Shown in pieces: positions 17,211 through 24,395 of a stretch of DNA of 38,168 nt (the stretch's first letter is position 1; every line of letters starts with the position of its first letter). This stretch comes from Symploca sp. SIO1C2 (GTDB lineage: Bacteria > Cyanobacteriota > Cyanobacteriia > Cyanobacteriales > Coleofasciculaceae), in assembly GCA_010672925.1 (NCBI GenBank), contig JAAHFP010000039.1:1-38168 (forward strand), in the 5' to 3' direction. Under the pieces are notes generated by a model. It was given only the letters and a program-made list of their open reading frames with translations. It had not been told where the DNA came from and searched no databases. A program made the translations under genes and the position numbers.

Positions 17211-18179
17211 TTATTTTTTAGACAGACAGTTATTTAGTGTTTGTTGCAAAAAAAGTAGGTCAAGCTTACGTCCAATCAACACCAGTTGAGTTTTAGGAGT
17301 TTTTGTCCACTCACTTTCCCCAATTGTGAATCGCTTGCCACTGAGTTGAAATAAGTGACAATTTGGGCTTTCAGCAAACCAAAGAACACCTTTGGCTCGA
17401 AACACATTATCCGGTAGTCGGTATTCGAGGAAATGTTGAAATTTTTCCGTGGCAAACGGGCGATTGCTCTGAAACGACATCGACATAAACCCATCGTTTA
17501 CCAAATGAGCTGATTCTCTTGAATGAGGAGCGCTCAGCACTTTCTGGGAAGAACCTGACTCAGCAAAATTAACATCTAAAATTAGCGATAGTGGAACTCT
17601 ACCATACTCACATCGCAGAATGTTTGCTCCTTGTTTAATAGTACGAGCATGAGTTTCTATAGTCTTTAGCTCTGTCTCAGTAACCAAATCAATTTTATTG
17701 AGCAAAATAATGTCTCCATAAAGGAGTTGCCGATTTGCTGCTTCACTATTGAATGCTTCAGACATAAATGTTTCTGCATCCACAACCGTTAAAATTGCAT
17801 CCAACTGAGTCAGGTCTAGCAAATCTGCCCCTAAAAAAGTCAGTGCAATTGGTAATGGATCAGCCACACCTGTGGTTTCAACAATCAGATAGTCAATCTG
17901 TTCTTGCCGTTCTATTACTCGATACACTGCATCTGCTAGATTGTCATTAATCGTACAGCAGATACAGCCATTCGTTAGTTCAATCATGTCCTCTTCAACA
18001 GTAGTCAAGAACTGACTGTCAATGTTGATATCGCCAAACTCGTTGACTAAAACAGCAACTTTATAATTGTCAAAATTTTGCAGGATGTAATTCAATAATG
18101 TTGTTTTACCACTACCTAGAAACCCTGTAATGATAGTTACAGGTAGTCTGTCAGATAAAGTGGTAAGAGTGTCTAACAT
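17211..18179 (-). CDS. CobW/COG0523 family GTPase (putative zinc metallochaperone), short form
   Basis: The 322-aa P-loop GTPase belongs to the G3E/COG0523 family. Visible motifs are Walker A GFLGSGKTTLLNYIL (about residues 19-33), EFGDINIDSQ, the metal-binding NGCICCTIND (CxCC), ETTGVADPLP and the guanine-specificity NKIDL. The C-terminal CobW_C domain contains FRAKGVLWFAESPNCHLFQLSG. The His-rich linker seen in its paralogue at 19016 is absent; only a short SAPHSRESAH stretch is present. It lies downstream of folE in a three-gene minus-strand operon. Delivery of zinc to a client such as FolE is an inference from context. Confidence 0.9.
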   Translation of the reverse strand: MLDTLTTLSDRLPVTIITGFLGSGKTTLLNYILQNFDNYKVAVLVNEFGDINIDSQFLTTVEEDMIELTNGCICCTINDNLADAVYRVIERQEQIDYLIVETTGVADPLPIALTFLGADLLDLTQLDAILTVVDAETFMSEAFNSEAANRQLLYGDIILLNKIDLVTETELKTIETHARTIKQGANILRCEYGRVPLSLILDVNFAESGSSQKVLSAPHSRESAHLVNDGFMSMSFQSNRPFATEKFQHFLEYRLPDNVFRAKGVLWFAESPNCHLFQLSGKRFTIGESEWTKTPKTQLVLIGRKLDLLFLQQTLNNCLSKK

Positions 18180-18267
18180 AAATTAAGCTCGGAACTGAGC
18201 AATTGAACGGCAAAAAAAGAGGCAATGGTGGAATAGAAAACCATTACCTCGCTTGTGAGGAAAAAAA

Positions 18268-18936
18268 TTAATGGAAGGATGGTCTGTGACGGATCAAGTC
18301 CATAAATTCCTGACGAGTTTTGGCATCGTCGGCAAATACGCCTTGCATTGAACTTGTCACTGTCCAAGAACCAGGTTTTTGTACACCCCGCATCACCATA
18401 CACATATGAGTAGCTTCAATAACTACGGCAACTCCTTGCGGTTTAAGCAATCCCTGAATAGCATCAGCAATTTGTGCAGTAAGTCGTTCCTGTACTTGCA
18501 AGCGACGAGCATACATTTCACAAATTCGGGCAATTTTGGATAAGCCAATCACCTTTCCATTAGGAATATAAGCAACATGAGCACGTCCCAAAATCGGTAG
18601 GATGTGATGCTCACAGGAGCTAAACAAATCAATGTCGCGCACTAATACTATTTCTTTGGCATCTTCATGGAAAACAGCCCCATTGAGCAACTCGTCTAGG
18701 GATTGTTGGTAGCCAGAGGTCAGGAACTTCAAGGCTTTGACTACCCGCTTAGGGGTATCACGAAGCCCTTCGCGATCAGGGTCTTCACCCATGCCTAATA
18801 GCAATGTGCGAACCGCTTGCCGCATTTCTTCTTCAGAAACAGGAGACTTAGCTTGAGTGCTAATGGTTTGCTTGCGAATCTCGTCAGTTGAAATAGGTAA
18901 GGATAAGGTCATGAATGAATTGGAGTAAGATAACAA
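18268..18936 (-). CDS. folE: GTP cyclohydrolase I (type IA)
   Basis: FolE converts GTP to 7,8-dihydroneopterin triphosphate, the first step of folate/pterin synthesis, using a catalytic Zn2+. The 222-aa sequence has the conserved [30 protein letters not shown] (Zn-ligand Cys and His), [23 protein letters not shown] and [15 protein letters not shown] (third Zn ligand Cys). All three zinc ligands are therefore present. Starts at 18936 or 18912 (MTLSLP) are both possible. It sits between two COG0523 genes with gaps of 79 and 88 bp, suggesting co-transcription from the promoter above 20116 and a link with zinc supply. Confidence 0.96.
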   Translation of the reverse strand: MLSYSNSFMTLSLPISTDEIRKQTISTQAKSPVSEEEMRQAVRTLLLGMGEDPDREGLRDTPKRVVKALKFLTSGYQQSLDELLNGAVFHEDAKEIVLVRDIDLFSSCEHHILPILGRAHVAYIPNGKVIGLSKIARICEMYARRLQVQERLTAQIADAIQGLLKPQGVAVVIEATHMCMVMRGVQKPGSWTVTSSMQGVFADDAKTRQEFMDLIRHRPSFH

Positions 18937-19015
18937 CCAGTCCTATGGTGTAGAGACACATGTTTTGAATGAGTCTCTACCTCCAGCAGACAGCAAGGCT
19001 ACTGAAAGCCTCTGA

Positions 19016-20116
19016 TTAAGCGAGACAATGCTTCAGCTTTTGTCGTAGGTTCTCTGCATTCAAATTGCGCCCAATAAACACAAGCTGGTTATTGGGTAAA
19101 GTTCGCCACTGTTCTGCTTGCATGTCAAAGCGTGGACCACTCAGTTGAAAGATGTGGCACAAATCGCTGTCAGCAAACCAAAGGATTCCTTTTGCCCGGA
19201 AGACTTCCTGGGGCAATTGTTCTTGCAGGAACGATTCAAACTTTTGAACATCAAAAGGGCGATCGCTCTCAAATGATATCGATACAAAGCCATCATTATC
19301 TAAGTGAGCGGAATGATGGTGGTGATGTTCGTGAGGATGATGGTCATGCTCATCATGGTGATGATGGTCATGCTCATCATGGTTATGGTTATGCTCATCA
19401 TGGTGATGATGGTCATGCTGAGATTGCTCGATCTCTTCCTGAACTAAATTAGCATAAGCTTCGGGGTTATTGTACTCCACATCCAAAATGAGTGGCAGTG
19501 ACACCTGTCCGTGTTGACTATGGAGAATTCTGGCATTTTTTTTCACGGTGCGGATGTAATCTTCCAGATACTGGATTTGATCTGGATTTGCCAGGTCGGT
19601 TTTATTCAAAATGGTGATATCGGCATAGGCAATTTGCTTGAGTGCTGCTTCGCTATCAAAGTGATCTGGGGTGAATGTTTCAGAGTCCACCACCGTGATG
19701 ATTGAATCTAGCCGAGTCATATCACGCAATTCTGTCCCCAAGAAGGTTATAATGATGGGTAATGGGTCAGCGACTCCAGTGGTTTCAATCACCATATAAT
19801 CAACAGGCTCATCCCGTTCTAAGACTCGGTAAACTGCGTCCACTAACCCATCATTGATGGTGCAGCAGATACAGCCATTACTCAGTTCCATCATGTCTTC
19901 ATCCATCGACACCAGTAACTGGCTATCAATGTTGATGTCGCCAAATTCATTCACTAAAATCGCGATCTTTACATCCTGACTATTGCTAAGAATATGATTG
20001 AGCAAAGTAGTTTTACCACTACCGAGAAAACCTGTAATGATAGTGACAGGCATTCCTCGTTTAGGAATGTTCAGAGTTGTTGGGTTGGAAAGAGTTACTG
20101 TGTCGGTCATATCCAA
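19016..20116 (-). CDS. CobW/COG0523 family GTPase with His-rich linker
   Basis: The 366-aa G3E GTPase has Walker A GFLGSGKTTLLNHIL (about residues 28-42), EFGDINIDSQ, the CxCC metal site NGCICCTIND, ETTGVADPLP and LNKTDL. Between the GTPase and CobW_C domains lies a ~40-residue segment dominated by His, Asp and Glu (from QHDHHHHDEHNHNHDEHD onward), a classic zinc-buffering linker. The C-terminal domain has FRAKGILWFADSDLCHIFQLSG. This is the first gene of the cobW-folE-cobW operon, with a Zur-box-like palindrome ~93 bp upstream. By family knowledge, Zur-linked COG0523 proteins act in zinc allocation under scarcity; the client here is inferred to be FolE. Confidence 0.93.
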   Translation of the reverse strand: MDMTDTVTLSNPTTLNIPKRGMPVTIITGFLGSGKTTLLNHILSNSQDVKIAILVNEFGDINIDSQLLVSMDEDMMELSNGCICCTINDGLVDAVYRVLERDEPVDYMVIETTGVADPLPIIITFLGTELRDMTRLDSIITVVDSETFTPDHFDSEAALKQIAYADITILNKTDLANPDQIQYLEDYIRTVKKNARILHSQHGQVSLPLILDVEYNNPEAYANLVQEEIEQSQHDHHHHDEHNHNHDEHDHHHHDEHDHHPHEHHHHHSAHLDNDGFVSISFESDRPFDVQKFESFLQEQLPQEVFRAKGILWFADSDLCHIFQLSGPRFDMQAEQWRTLPNNQLVFIGRNLNAENLRQKLKHCLA

Positions 20117-20208
20117 TTCCTGGTCTTCCGTACTTACTGTGCCAAACTGTTAGTTGAAATTTACAAAAAGCTTTTACTGACAAAAATATCTAGATTATTT
20201 ATTAAAAA

Positions 20209-20223
20209 CGATAATCATTATTA
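20209..20223 (-). promoter_or_regulatory. Zur-box-like palindrome upstream of cobW-folE-cobW
   Basis: CGATAATCATTATTA matches the cyanobacterial 7-1-7 Zur operator, recalled as TGATAATNATTATCA, at 12 of 14 specified positions. It is ~93 bp upstream of the His-rich COG0523 gene, a normal operator distance. No Zur gene is in the window. A Fur-type operator is the main alternative because Fur and Zur boxes overlap in sequence. Confidence 0.6.
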
Positions 20224-20388
20224 TATTACAAGCTCTTGGTCATTGTGAGACAGATTCTCTGCTCCACTCTCATACCTGCTGCATCTCTGTCCACGATTGT
20301 GAAAGAACTTTCCCCGCTGACCTGGTAAAAATAAACCTTTGTTGGCAGCATCGAGTGTAGAAGGCATTGCCGCTGTGTCCGCTGCCAC
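20221..20388 (-). other. Unidentified 56-codon open stretch (possible gene fragment)
   Basis: On the minus strand, a GTG at 20388 opens 55 codons ending in TAA at 20221, inside the Zur-like box. It includes AAMPSTLDAANKGLFLPGQ and RGKFFHNRGQ. The GKFFHN pattern faintly recalls the haem-ligand region of di-haem cytochrome c peroxidases (GKFFHDGRF), but the match is too short to name. An in-frame stop lies just upstream of the GTG. It is most likely a decayed fragment, like its neighbours. Confidence 0.25.
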
Positions 20389-20407
20389 GCAGTGTTATGT
20401 TGCGATT

Positions 20408-20635
20408 TTACTGGACTGGACTTAACTGTCCTAGCTCAACACTGACGGTATCAAAACGGTTATCACCTGGATGGTATGAGAGAATTTCCACGCCAATCGG
20501 TTCCCCAGTTGTGGAATCTTAAATCATGATAATGCCATCTCCAAGTTCAGTGCTAATTTGCTCTTTGCAAGGTGGTTGCTAGAATACTGTTAGCAATTTT
20601 GTTTCTGGTTCGTAGAAGACTTTTACCTGTACCAT
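20408..20635 (-). pseudogene. DUF2283 family gene with two in-frame stops
   Basis: The minus strand reads MVQVKVFYEPETKLLTVF, a TAG at codon 19 (where the family has Trp), QPPCKEQISTELGDGIIMI, a TAA at codon 39, then DSTTGEPIGVEILSYHPG and a normal stop at codon 76. The frame is maintained throughout, so only point mutations have broken it. DUF2283 proteins are ~70-aa and of unknown function, frequent near toxin-antitoxin and mobile loci. The ATG abuts the group II intron domain V relic. Confidence 0.75.
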
Positions 20636-20638
20636 GAG

Positions 20639-20671
20639 GAGCCGTATGAACGAAAGTCTCATGTACGGTTT
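20639..20671 (+). mobile_element. Group II intron domain V relic
   Basis: GAGCCGTATGAACGAAAG followed by TCTCATGTACGGTTT folds as a group II intron domain V. The lower helix is GAGCCGT/ACGGTTT with the catalytic AGC triad at positions 2-4. There is a two-nucleotide GT bulge on the 3' side, then an upper helix capped by a GAAA tetraloop. Its ~33-nt length is the family norm. No intron-encoded reverse transcriptase or domains I-IV are seen, so it is a 3' fragment. Confidence 0.72.
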
Positions 20672-20682
20672 TGAAGACGAGT

Positions 20683-20826
20683 ATAAAGCGGTGACGCTTA
20701 TGCTTAGTTTAACAAGTAACGAAGCGTGGAGATGTGTCCTCTACTTCGGTTGGTCGCAAGACAAGTCGTTGCAATAAACATCGCTGAAACTAGAATCCCC
20801 TGGCTTCTAGCCGTGGGGAGTGTCAA
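20683..20826 (+). mobile_element. Structured repeat, left copy (IS200/IS605-type right end / omega-RNA-like)
   Basis: This segment recurs in inverted orientation at 22548-22672. In order it holds a small hairpin AAGCG-GTGA-CGCTT, a second hairpin CGAAG...CTTCG around 20720-20750, and a terminal hairpin CCCCTGGCTTCTAGCCGTGGGG followed by AGTGTCAA. That terminal hairpin plus GTGTCAA resembles the right end of cyanobacterial IS200/IS605 elements, where the TnpB guide RNA is encoded. No tnpA or tnpB is present. The element ends inside a cobW fragment. Confidence 0.55.
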
Positions 20827-20828
20827 GC

Positions 20829-20942
20829 AATTCACTGTCTGCAAACCAAAGGATTACTTTTGCCCGGAAGACTTCCTGGAGCAATTGTTCTTGCATGAAA
20901 GATTCAAACTTGTGAACATTAAATAGGCACTCACTGCGATCG
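20829..20942 (-). pseudogene. cobW/COG0523 C-terminal fragment
   Basis: The minus strand encodes LFNVHKFESFMQEQLLQEVF then RAKVILWFADSEL, nearly the same as the C-terminal domain of the COG0523 protein encoded at 19016-20116 (nucleotide similarity to about 19157-19270). Nothing else of the gene is present. The fragment is cut on its left by the structured IS-like right end at 20826 and fades on the right near 20945. It is evidence of a former third COG0523 copy or a partial duplication. Confidence 0.8.
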
Positions 20943-21090
20943 AGTTTTCCCTGGTGCTAGCCGGAGGAGGACGCTGGCCATAACCTAAATGTTGATTCAG
21001 GCACTATGGCTGAACAGATTTCCTCACCTGCCATAGCTAAAATGACCACTCTATATGAGACAATAAGTATTATACTTAGTTCTCTCCACT

Positions 21091-21576
21091 ATGTCATCAC
21101 CCTTTACTGCCCGGACTTCAGTTGAAGCTGTCGAAGAAGGAATGCTCCTGGCTCCTAAGTTTGACGCTCATGGGCTCATCCCCGTTGTCACCACGGATGC
21201 TGCAACTGGCGAGGTGTTGATGCACGCCTACATGAATGAAGCCGCATTGCTGAAGACTCTGGAAACGGGTGAAGCTCACTACTACAGCCGCAGCCGTCAG
21301 CAGCTTTGGCACAAGGGAGCCACTAGTGGGCTGGTGCAGACTGTGCAGCAATTGCTTATTGACGACGACCAAGATTGTCTGTGGATGAAGGTTCGTGTAG
21401 CTGGTTCAGGGGCCAGTTGCCATGTGGGCTATCGCTCTTGCTTTTACCGCCAGATTTCTCTGGGCGGGGGCGATCTGACGGTAAATCGCCCCTTTGCCCT
21501 CACCTTTACGGAAACTACCAAGACTTTTAACCCCGTCGCCGTCTATGGGGATGCACCCAATCCAACTCAACTTTGA
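21091..21576 (+). CDS. hisI: Phosphoribosyl-AMP cyclohydrolase paralogue, zinc-ligand variant
   Basis: HisI opens the purine ring of phosphoribosyl-AMP in histidine synthesis and is normally a Zn/Mg enzyme. The 161-aa protein is a stand-alone HisI domain: FDAHGLIPVVTTD, MHAYMNEAALLKTLETGEAHYYSRSR, LWHKGATSG and CHVGYRSCFYRQ are all present. The family's first zinc-ligand Cys lies in DCDxD; here that motif is DDDQD (residues 91-95), with Asp92 in the Cys position and a new Cys at 96. Cys110 and Cys117 are kept. Its GC content is visibly higher than its neighbours' (58% in the one 60-nt line counted by hand). It precedes the CcmM-like gene by 15 bp, so the two are an operon. I infer an accessory HisI for low-zinc conditions. 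Confidence 0.88.
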   Translation: MSSPFTARTSVEAVEEGMLLAPKFDAHGLIPVVTTDAATGEVLMHAYMNEAALLKTLETGEAHYYSRSRQQLWHKGATSGLVQTVQQLLIDDDQDCLWMKVRVAGSGASCHVGYRSCFYRQISLGGGDLTVNRPFALTFTETTKTFNPVAVYGDAPNPTQL

Positions 21577-21591
21577 ACCGAGGACAATATC

Positions 21592-22527
21592 ATGCCGTTG
21601 CGTCATCAACCTGCCCCACCCACCCCCTGGGACCACGATCTGGATCGGCCTACCATTGCCGCATCTGCCTATGTCCATCCCCAGTGCAGTCTAATTGGGG
21701 ATGTGCAACTGGGCGAAAATGTAATCGTCGCCCCCAATACCTCCATTCGTGCAGACGAAGGGGCTCCCTTTTATATCGGTGCGAATACCAACATTCAGGA
21801 TGGGGTGGTCATCCATGGATTAGAGCAGGGACGAATCTTAGGGGACGACCAGCAAGCCTACTCAGTGTGGATTGGTCATGATACCTGCATTACCCATATG
21901 GCGTTGATCCACGGTCCGGCTTACGTTGGGAATGAGTGTTTTATTGGCTTTCGCTCGACGGTGTTTAATGCCCAGGTTGGTCACGGTTGCATTGTGATGA
22001 TGCACGCCTTGATTCAAGATGTGGAGATTCCTCCCGGTAAGTATGTGCCGTCGGGAGCGGTGATTACGACTCAGCAGGCAGCCAAGCGGCTGCCAGATGC
22101 TAACGATAGCGATCGCACTTTTTCCCACCACGTAGTCGAAATTAATCAAGCCTTACGGGCGGGGTATCTCTGTGCCAACGATATCGCCTGCGTCACTCCT
22201 TTAAAGAATCCGGTATCCAGTAATGGCTCTCGGTCTATGCCCCAAAATGGCAAAGCAACTCACCCTTTACAGGCAGACATTGTAGACACGATCCGACAAC
22301 AACTCCGCCAGGGTCACCACATTGGCCTGGAATTTGCCAATGCGCGACGATTCAAGGTTGGTTCCTGGCAGAGTGGCCTTACGATTACCAGTGCCGATGA
22401 AGCTCAGGTGCTAACCCAGCTGAAACAGTTCTTAGCCGATCACCCTGGCGACTACGTGCGATTGTTGAGCATTAACCCCAAGGCAAAACAGCGCCAGTTG
22501 GAGCGACTGATTCAGAAGCCAGAGTGA
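21592..22527 (+). CDS. Short CcmM-like gamma-carbonic anhydrase with one RuBisCO-SSU-like domain
   Basis: The first ~210 residues are a CcmM-type left-handed beta-helix. Zn ligands fall at His75, His102 and His107, and the redox-switch cysteines of the active form at Cys194 and Cys200, the same numbers I recall for Thermosynechococcus CcmM. After a linker (about 205-225) comes a single SSU-like domain (about 228-311) with [22 protein letters not shown] and [18 protein letters not shown]. Full CcmM has three to five such domains and 540-660 residues; this protein has 311 and ends at a normal stop. The SSUL cysteines seen in Synechococcus CcmM are absent (WQSG, LKQFL). CcmM organises RuBisCO in beta-carboxysomes; a one-domain form could cap or bind RuBisCO without cross-linking. 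Co-transcription with the HisI variant suggests a metal-stress role. Confidence 0.88.
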   Translation: MPLRHQPAPPTPWDHDLDRPTIAASAYVHPQCSLIGDVQLGENVIVAPNTSIRADEGAPFYIGANTNIQDGVVIHGLEQGRILGDDQQAYSVWIGHDTCITHMALIHGPAYVGNECFIGFRSTVFNAQVGHGCIVMMHALIQDVEIPPGKYVPSGAVITTQQAAKRLPDANDSDRTFSHHVVEINQALRAGYLCANDIACVTPLKNPVSSNGSRSMPQNGKATHPLQADIVDTIRQQLRQGHHIGLEFANARRFKVGSWQSGLTITSADEAQVLTQLKQFLADHPGDYVRLLSINPKAKQRQLERLIQKPE

Positions 22528-22547
22528 GCCTCGTATTGTCTGATAAT

Positions 22548-22672
22548 TTGACACTCCCCATGGCTAGAAGCCGGGGGATTTTAGTTTCAACGGTTTCTTA
22601 CTTCGACAGGTCTTGGGAGCAACCGAAGTAGAGGAAACATCTCCACCCTTCGTTTGTTAACTTGGCGATACA
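22548..22672 (-). mobile_element. Structured repeat, right copy (IS200/IS605-type right end / omega-RNA-like)
   Basis: This is the inverted partner of the element at 20683-20826. On the minus strand it carries TTAACAAACGAAG, the CGAAG...CTTCG hairpin, and a terminal hairpin with CCCCCGGCTTCTAGCC and GGGG, then AGTGTCAA. Differences from the left copy keep the stems paired. The GTGTCAA end points left, towards the CcmM-like gene stop 20 bp away. Thus the two ends face inward around the cobW fragment, hisI and the CcmM-like gene. There is no transposase. Confidence 0.55.
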
Positions 22673-22685
22673 GCGCTTCCCGCTG

Positions 22686-23040
22686 TTACGAGGTACAGTA
22701 AAAACGATGAGAAAAAAATTTATCCAATCTTGACAACTGATTCAAGAGTACCTCATTGCAGCGGTAACCGCTGTAATAACCAGGCGTAATCCCAAACATC
22801 TTCTTGAAATAGTGATTAAGATGGCTTTGGTCTGACATTCCAACTGCGATTGCTGTATTGGCAATTGACATTCCCTTGCGGAGACATTGCTTGGCTTTTC
22901 GCATCCGAATTTGATTTAAATATGTATAGGGTGGCATTCCTGTTGCTTGCCGGAAGATACGAATTAAGTAAGAAAGGTTGATGCTGGTAATTTGTACTAG
23001 CTGTTCTAAAGAGATAGAATAATTAAAATTATTGTGAAGG
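22686..23040 (-). pseudogene. AraC-family regulator, DNA-binding domain only (5'-truncated)
   Basis: The minus-strand frame encodes both helix-turn-helix motifs of an AraC C-terminal domain: INLAKEYLHNNFNYSISLEQ, SYLIRIFRQATGMPPYTYL, AKQCLRKGMSIANTAIAVG and SHLNHYFKKMFGITPGYY, then a 3' tail to TAA. The frame lacks any ATG before the second HTH and meets a TGA near 23070, inside the methyltransferase gene. The N-terminal effector-binding domain is therefore gone. A transcript from the methyltransferase gene might still produce the HTH domain, but it is most simply a pseudogene. A hairpin ACAGCG-GGAAG-CGCTGT follows the stop. Confidence 0.75.
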
Positions 23041-23050
23041 TATTCCTTCG

Positions 23051-24139
23051 CTAGGTTGATGCAAGTGCAAGATGTATGTGAAACTGTCCCTCAGTATCCC
23101 GCAACGATTCTAGAGGTTCCCATCCTGAATTGATAAGCATTGCTCGCATTTCTTCACAGCTCGGTTTAATCGAATTGGCAAGGACATAGTTCTCTCCTTC
23201 ATAAATTTTGATAACAGCTTCTCTATTAGTAAAACAGTCAGTTATCGTGAACTCCTGCGTTTCTAAAGCTGTAAATACATGCTCGACTGCACTACTCTGT
23301 TCGTTCCATTGAGGATTATATACAAAAGATTCAGGTTTAAAAGTATTTGCCCGCAAGTCTCTTTTAAGCTTAAACAAAATACTCAAGAAACATTCTCTAG
23401 CTTCTGGTGAGACGTACAAATTTATCATAGAGTTAACATCATCCTTTCGACTATCCATTAGAATGACTAGATAGTGTTGAGATTCTTTATTTTCTTGGGA
23501 AAAACCATTGGTACGATGCAACAGCTTAAGGTGATCCGCAACAAATTTATTTTCAATAAATGTCTGCCCAGGTAAGGAAGGAAGATTACCAAGAGTTGAT
23601 CCAGGATACCAAACAACGGAAACACCAGATTGAGGGTAGGGTAGAACCTTGCTGTGAAAATCAATTGCAATAGCCTGAACCTTCATATCCGGAAATTCGC
23701 GCTCAATGACTCTGCAAGCTTCCTCAGTGAAGGTAAGCTCTATGTCAACCGCAAAGTATGCTAAGGGATTCAGAACTCTCAGAGCTGGAATCGTGTTTCT
23801 CGTGACTGACCAATTTGGACCTGGACCAAGATCGAAAAAAGATGATTCCGCTCTAATATATTTTTTAACAACTGAAGCGAATTGTTTTAACAGGGGAGGC
23901 TGTTTCTGTGGAATAAAAGAAGTTGGAAGCTTTACATATCGCGCATAATTGATGCCACCTTCAACTGGGTCTCCAGGATATTGAGGCATGTCATATATAT
24001 AGCTGCTTAAGGCTCCTTTCGTCCTTTTTTCTGCATCTGCTTCAAACGCACTGACAACGGCATCAAAGTCCATACATAGAGATCGCCCTAGAAGTGTGGG
24101 ATTAAAATTCTCCGCTCTTTCAAACCTGAAGCTACTCAT
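23051..24139 (-). CDS. EgtD-like SAM-dependent methyltransferase (histidine-N-alpha-methyltransferase family)
   Basis: The 362-aa protein fits the EgtD/Methyltransf_33 family. The SAM-binding glycine motif is FFDLGPGPNWSVTRNT (about residues 100-115), the second acidic strand is YFAVDIELTFTEEAC, and the family hallmark PGSTLGNLPS follows VVWYPG. Classic members trimethylate histidine for ergothioneine; others tailor natural products, for example WelM-like enzymes in cyanobacterial indole alkaloid pathways. There is no EgtB partner here. It lies between AraC debris and the PKS-NRPS gene, on the same strand as the latter, so a tailoring role is plausible but not shown. The substrate is unknown. 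Confidence 0.75.
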   Translation of the reverse strand: MSSFRFERAENFNPTLLGRSLCMDFDAVVSAFEADAEKRTKGALSSYIYDMPQYPGDPVEGGINYARYVKLPTSFIPQKQPPLLKQFASVVKKYIRAESSFFDLGPGPNWSVTRNTIPALRVLNPLAYFAVDIELTFTEEACRVIEREFPDMKVQAIAIDFHSKVLPYPQSGVSVVWYPGSTLGNLPSLPGQTFIENKFVADHLKLLHRTNGFSQENKESQHYLVILMDSRKDDVNSMINLYVSPEARECFLSILFKLKRDLRANTFKPESFVYNPQWNEQSSAVEHVFTALETQEFTITDCFTNREAVIKIYEGENYVLANSIKPSCEEMRAMLINSGWEPLESLRDTEGQFHIHLALAST

Positions 24140-24395
24140 AATTTTTGGGCTTTAACTGTCTAAACATTTATTATATTCCATAATAAACTGTATCCCGGAG
24201 AAATGGATGGAAAAGAAGCGGAGGACTTGTGGGTTAATAATGCACCAGTGATTTTCCTGATCTTTCGAAGAAATTAATTGTATAGCTGGTATTTTATTTT
24301 CTTGCGAGTCCCTAATTCTTCTGCGATGCTGTGTTCTTGTTCTACGTAACATACCCAATAGTTATATTATCCAGAAATATACAGCAGTCCCCCCT

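Noticed and set aside
19132-19452. Plus-strand ORF with Asp-Gly-His-Ala-His repeats
   Set aside because: It is the antisense of the His-rich linker of the COG0523 gene; the minus-strand frame has all the family motifs.
20726-20926. Plus-strand 66-codon ORF
   Set aside because: It crosses from the IS-like element into the antisense of the cobW fragment, so it is a chance frame.
21061-21075. Possible Zur box CAATAAGTATTATAC just upstream of hisI
   Set aside because: It matches only 9 of 14 specified positions of the remembered consensus and overlaps a TATTAT -10-like hexamer, so it is too weak to call.
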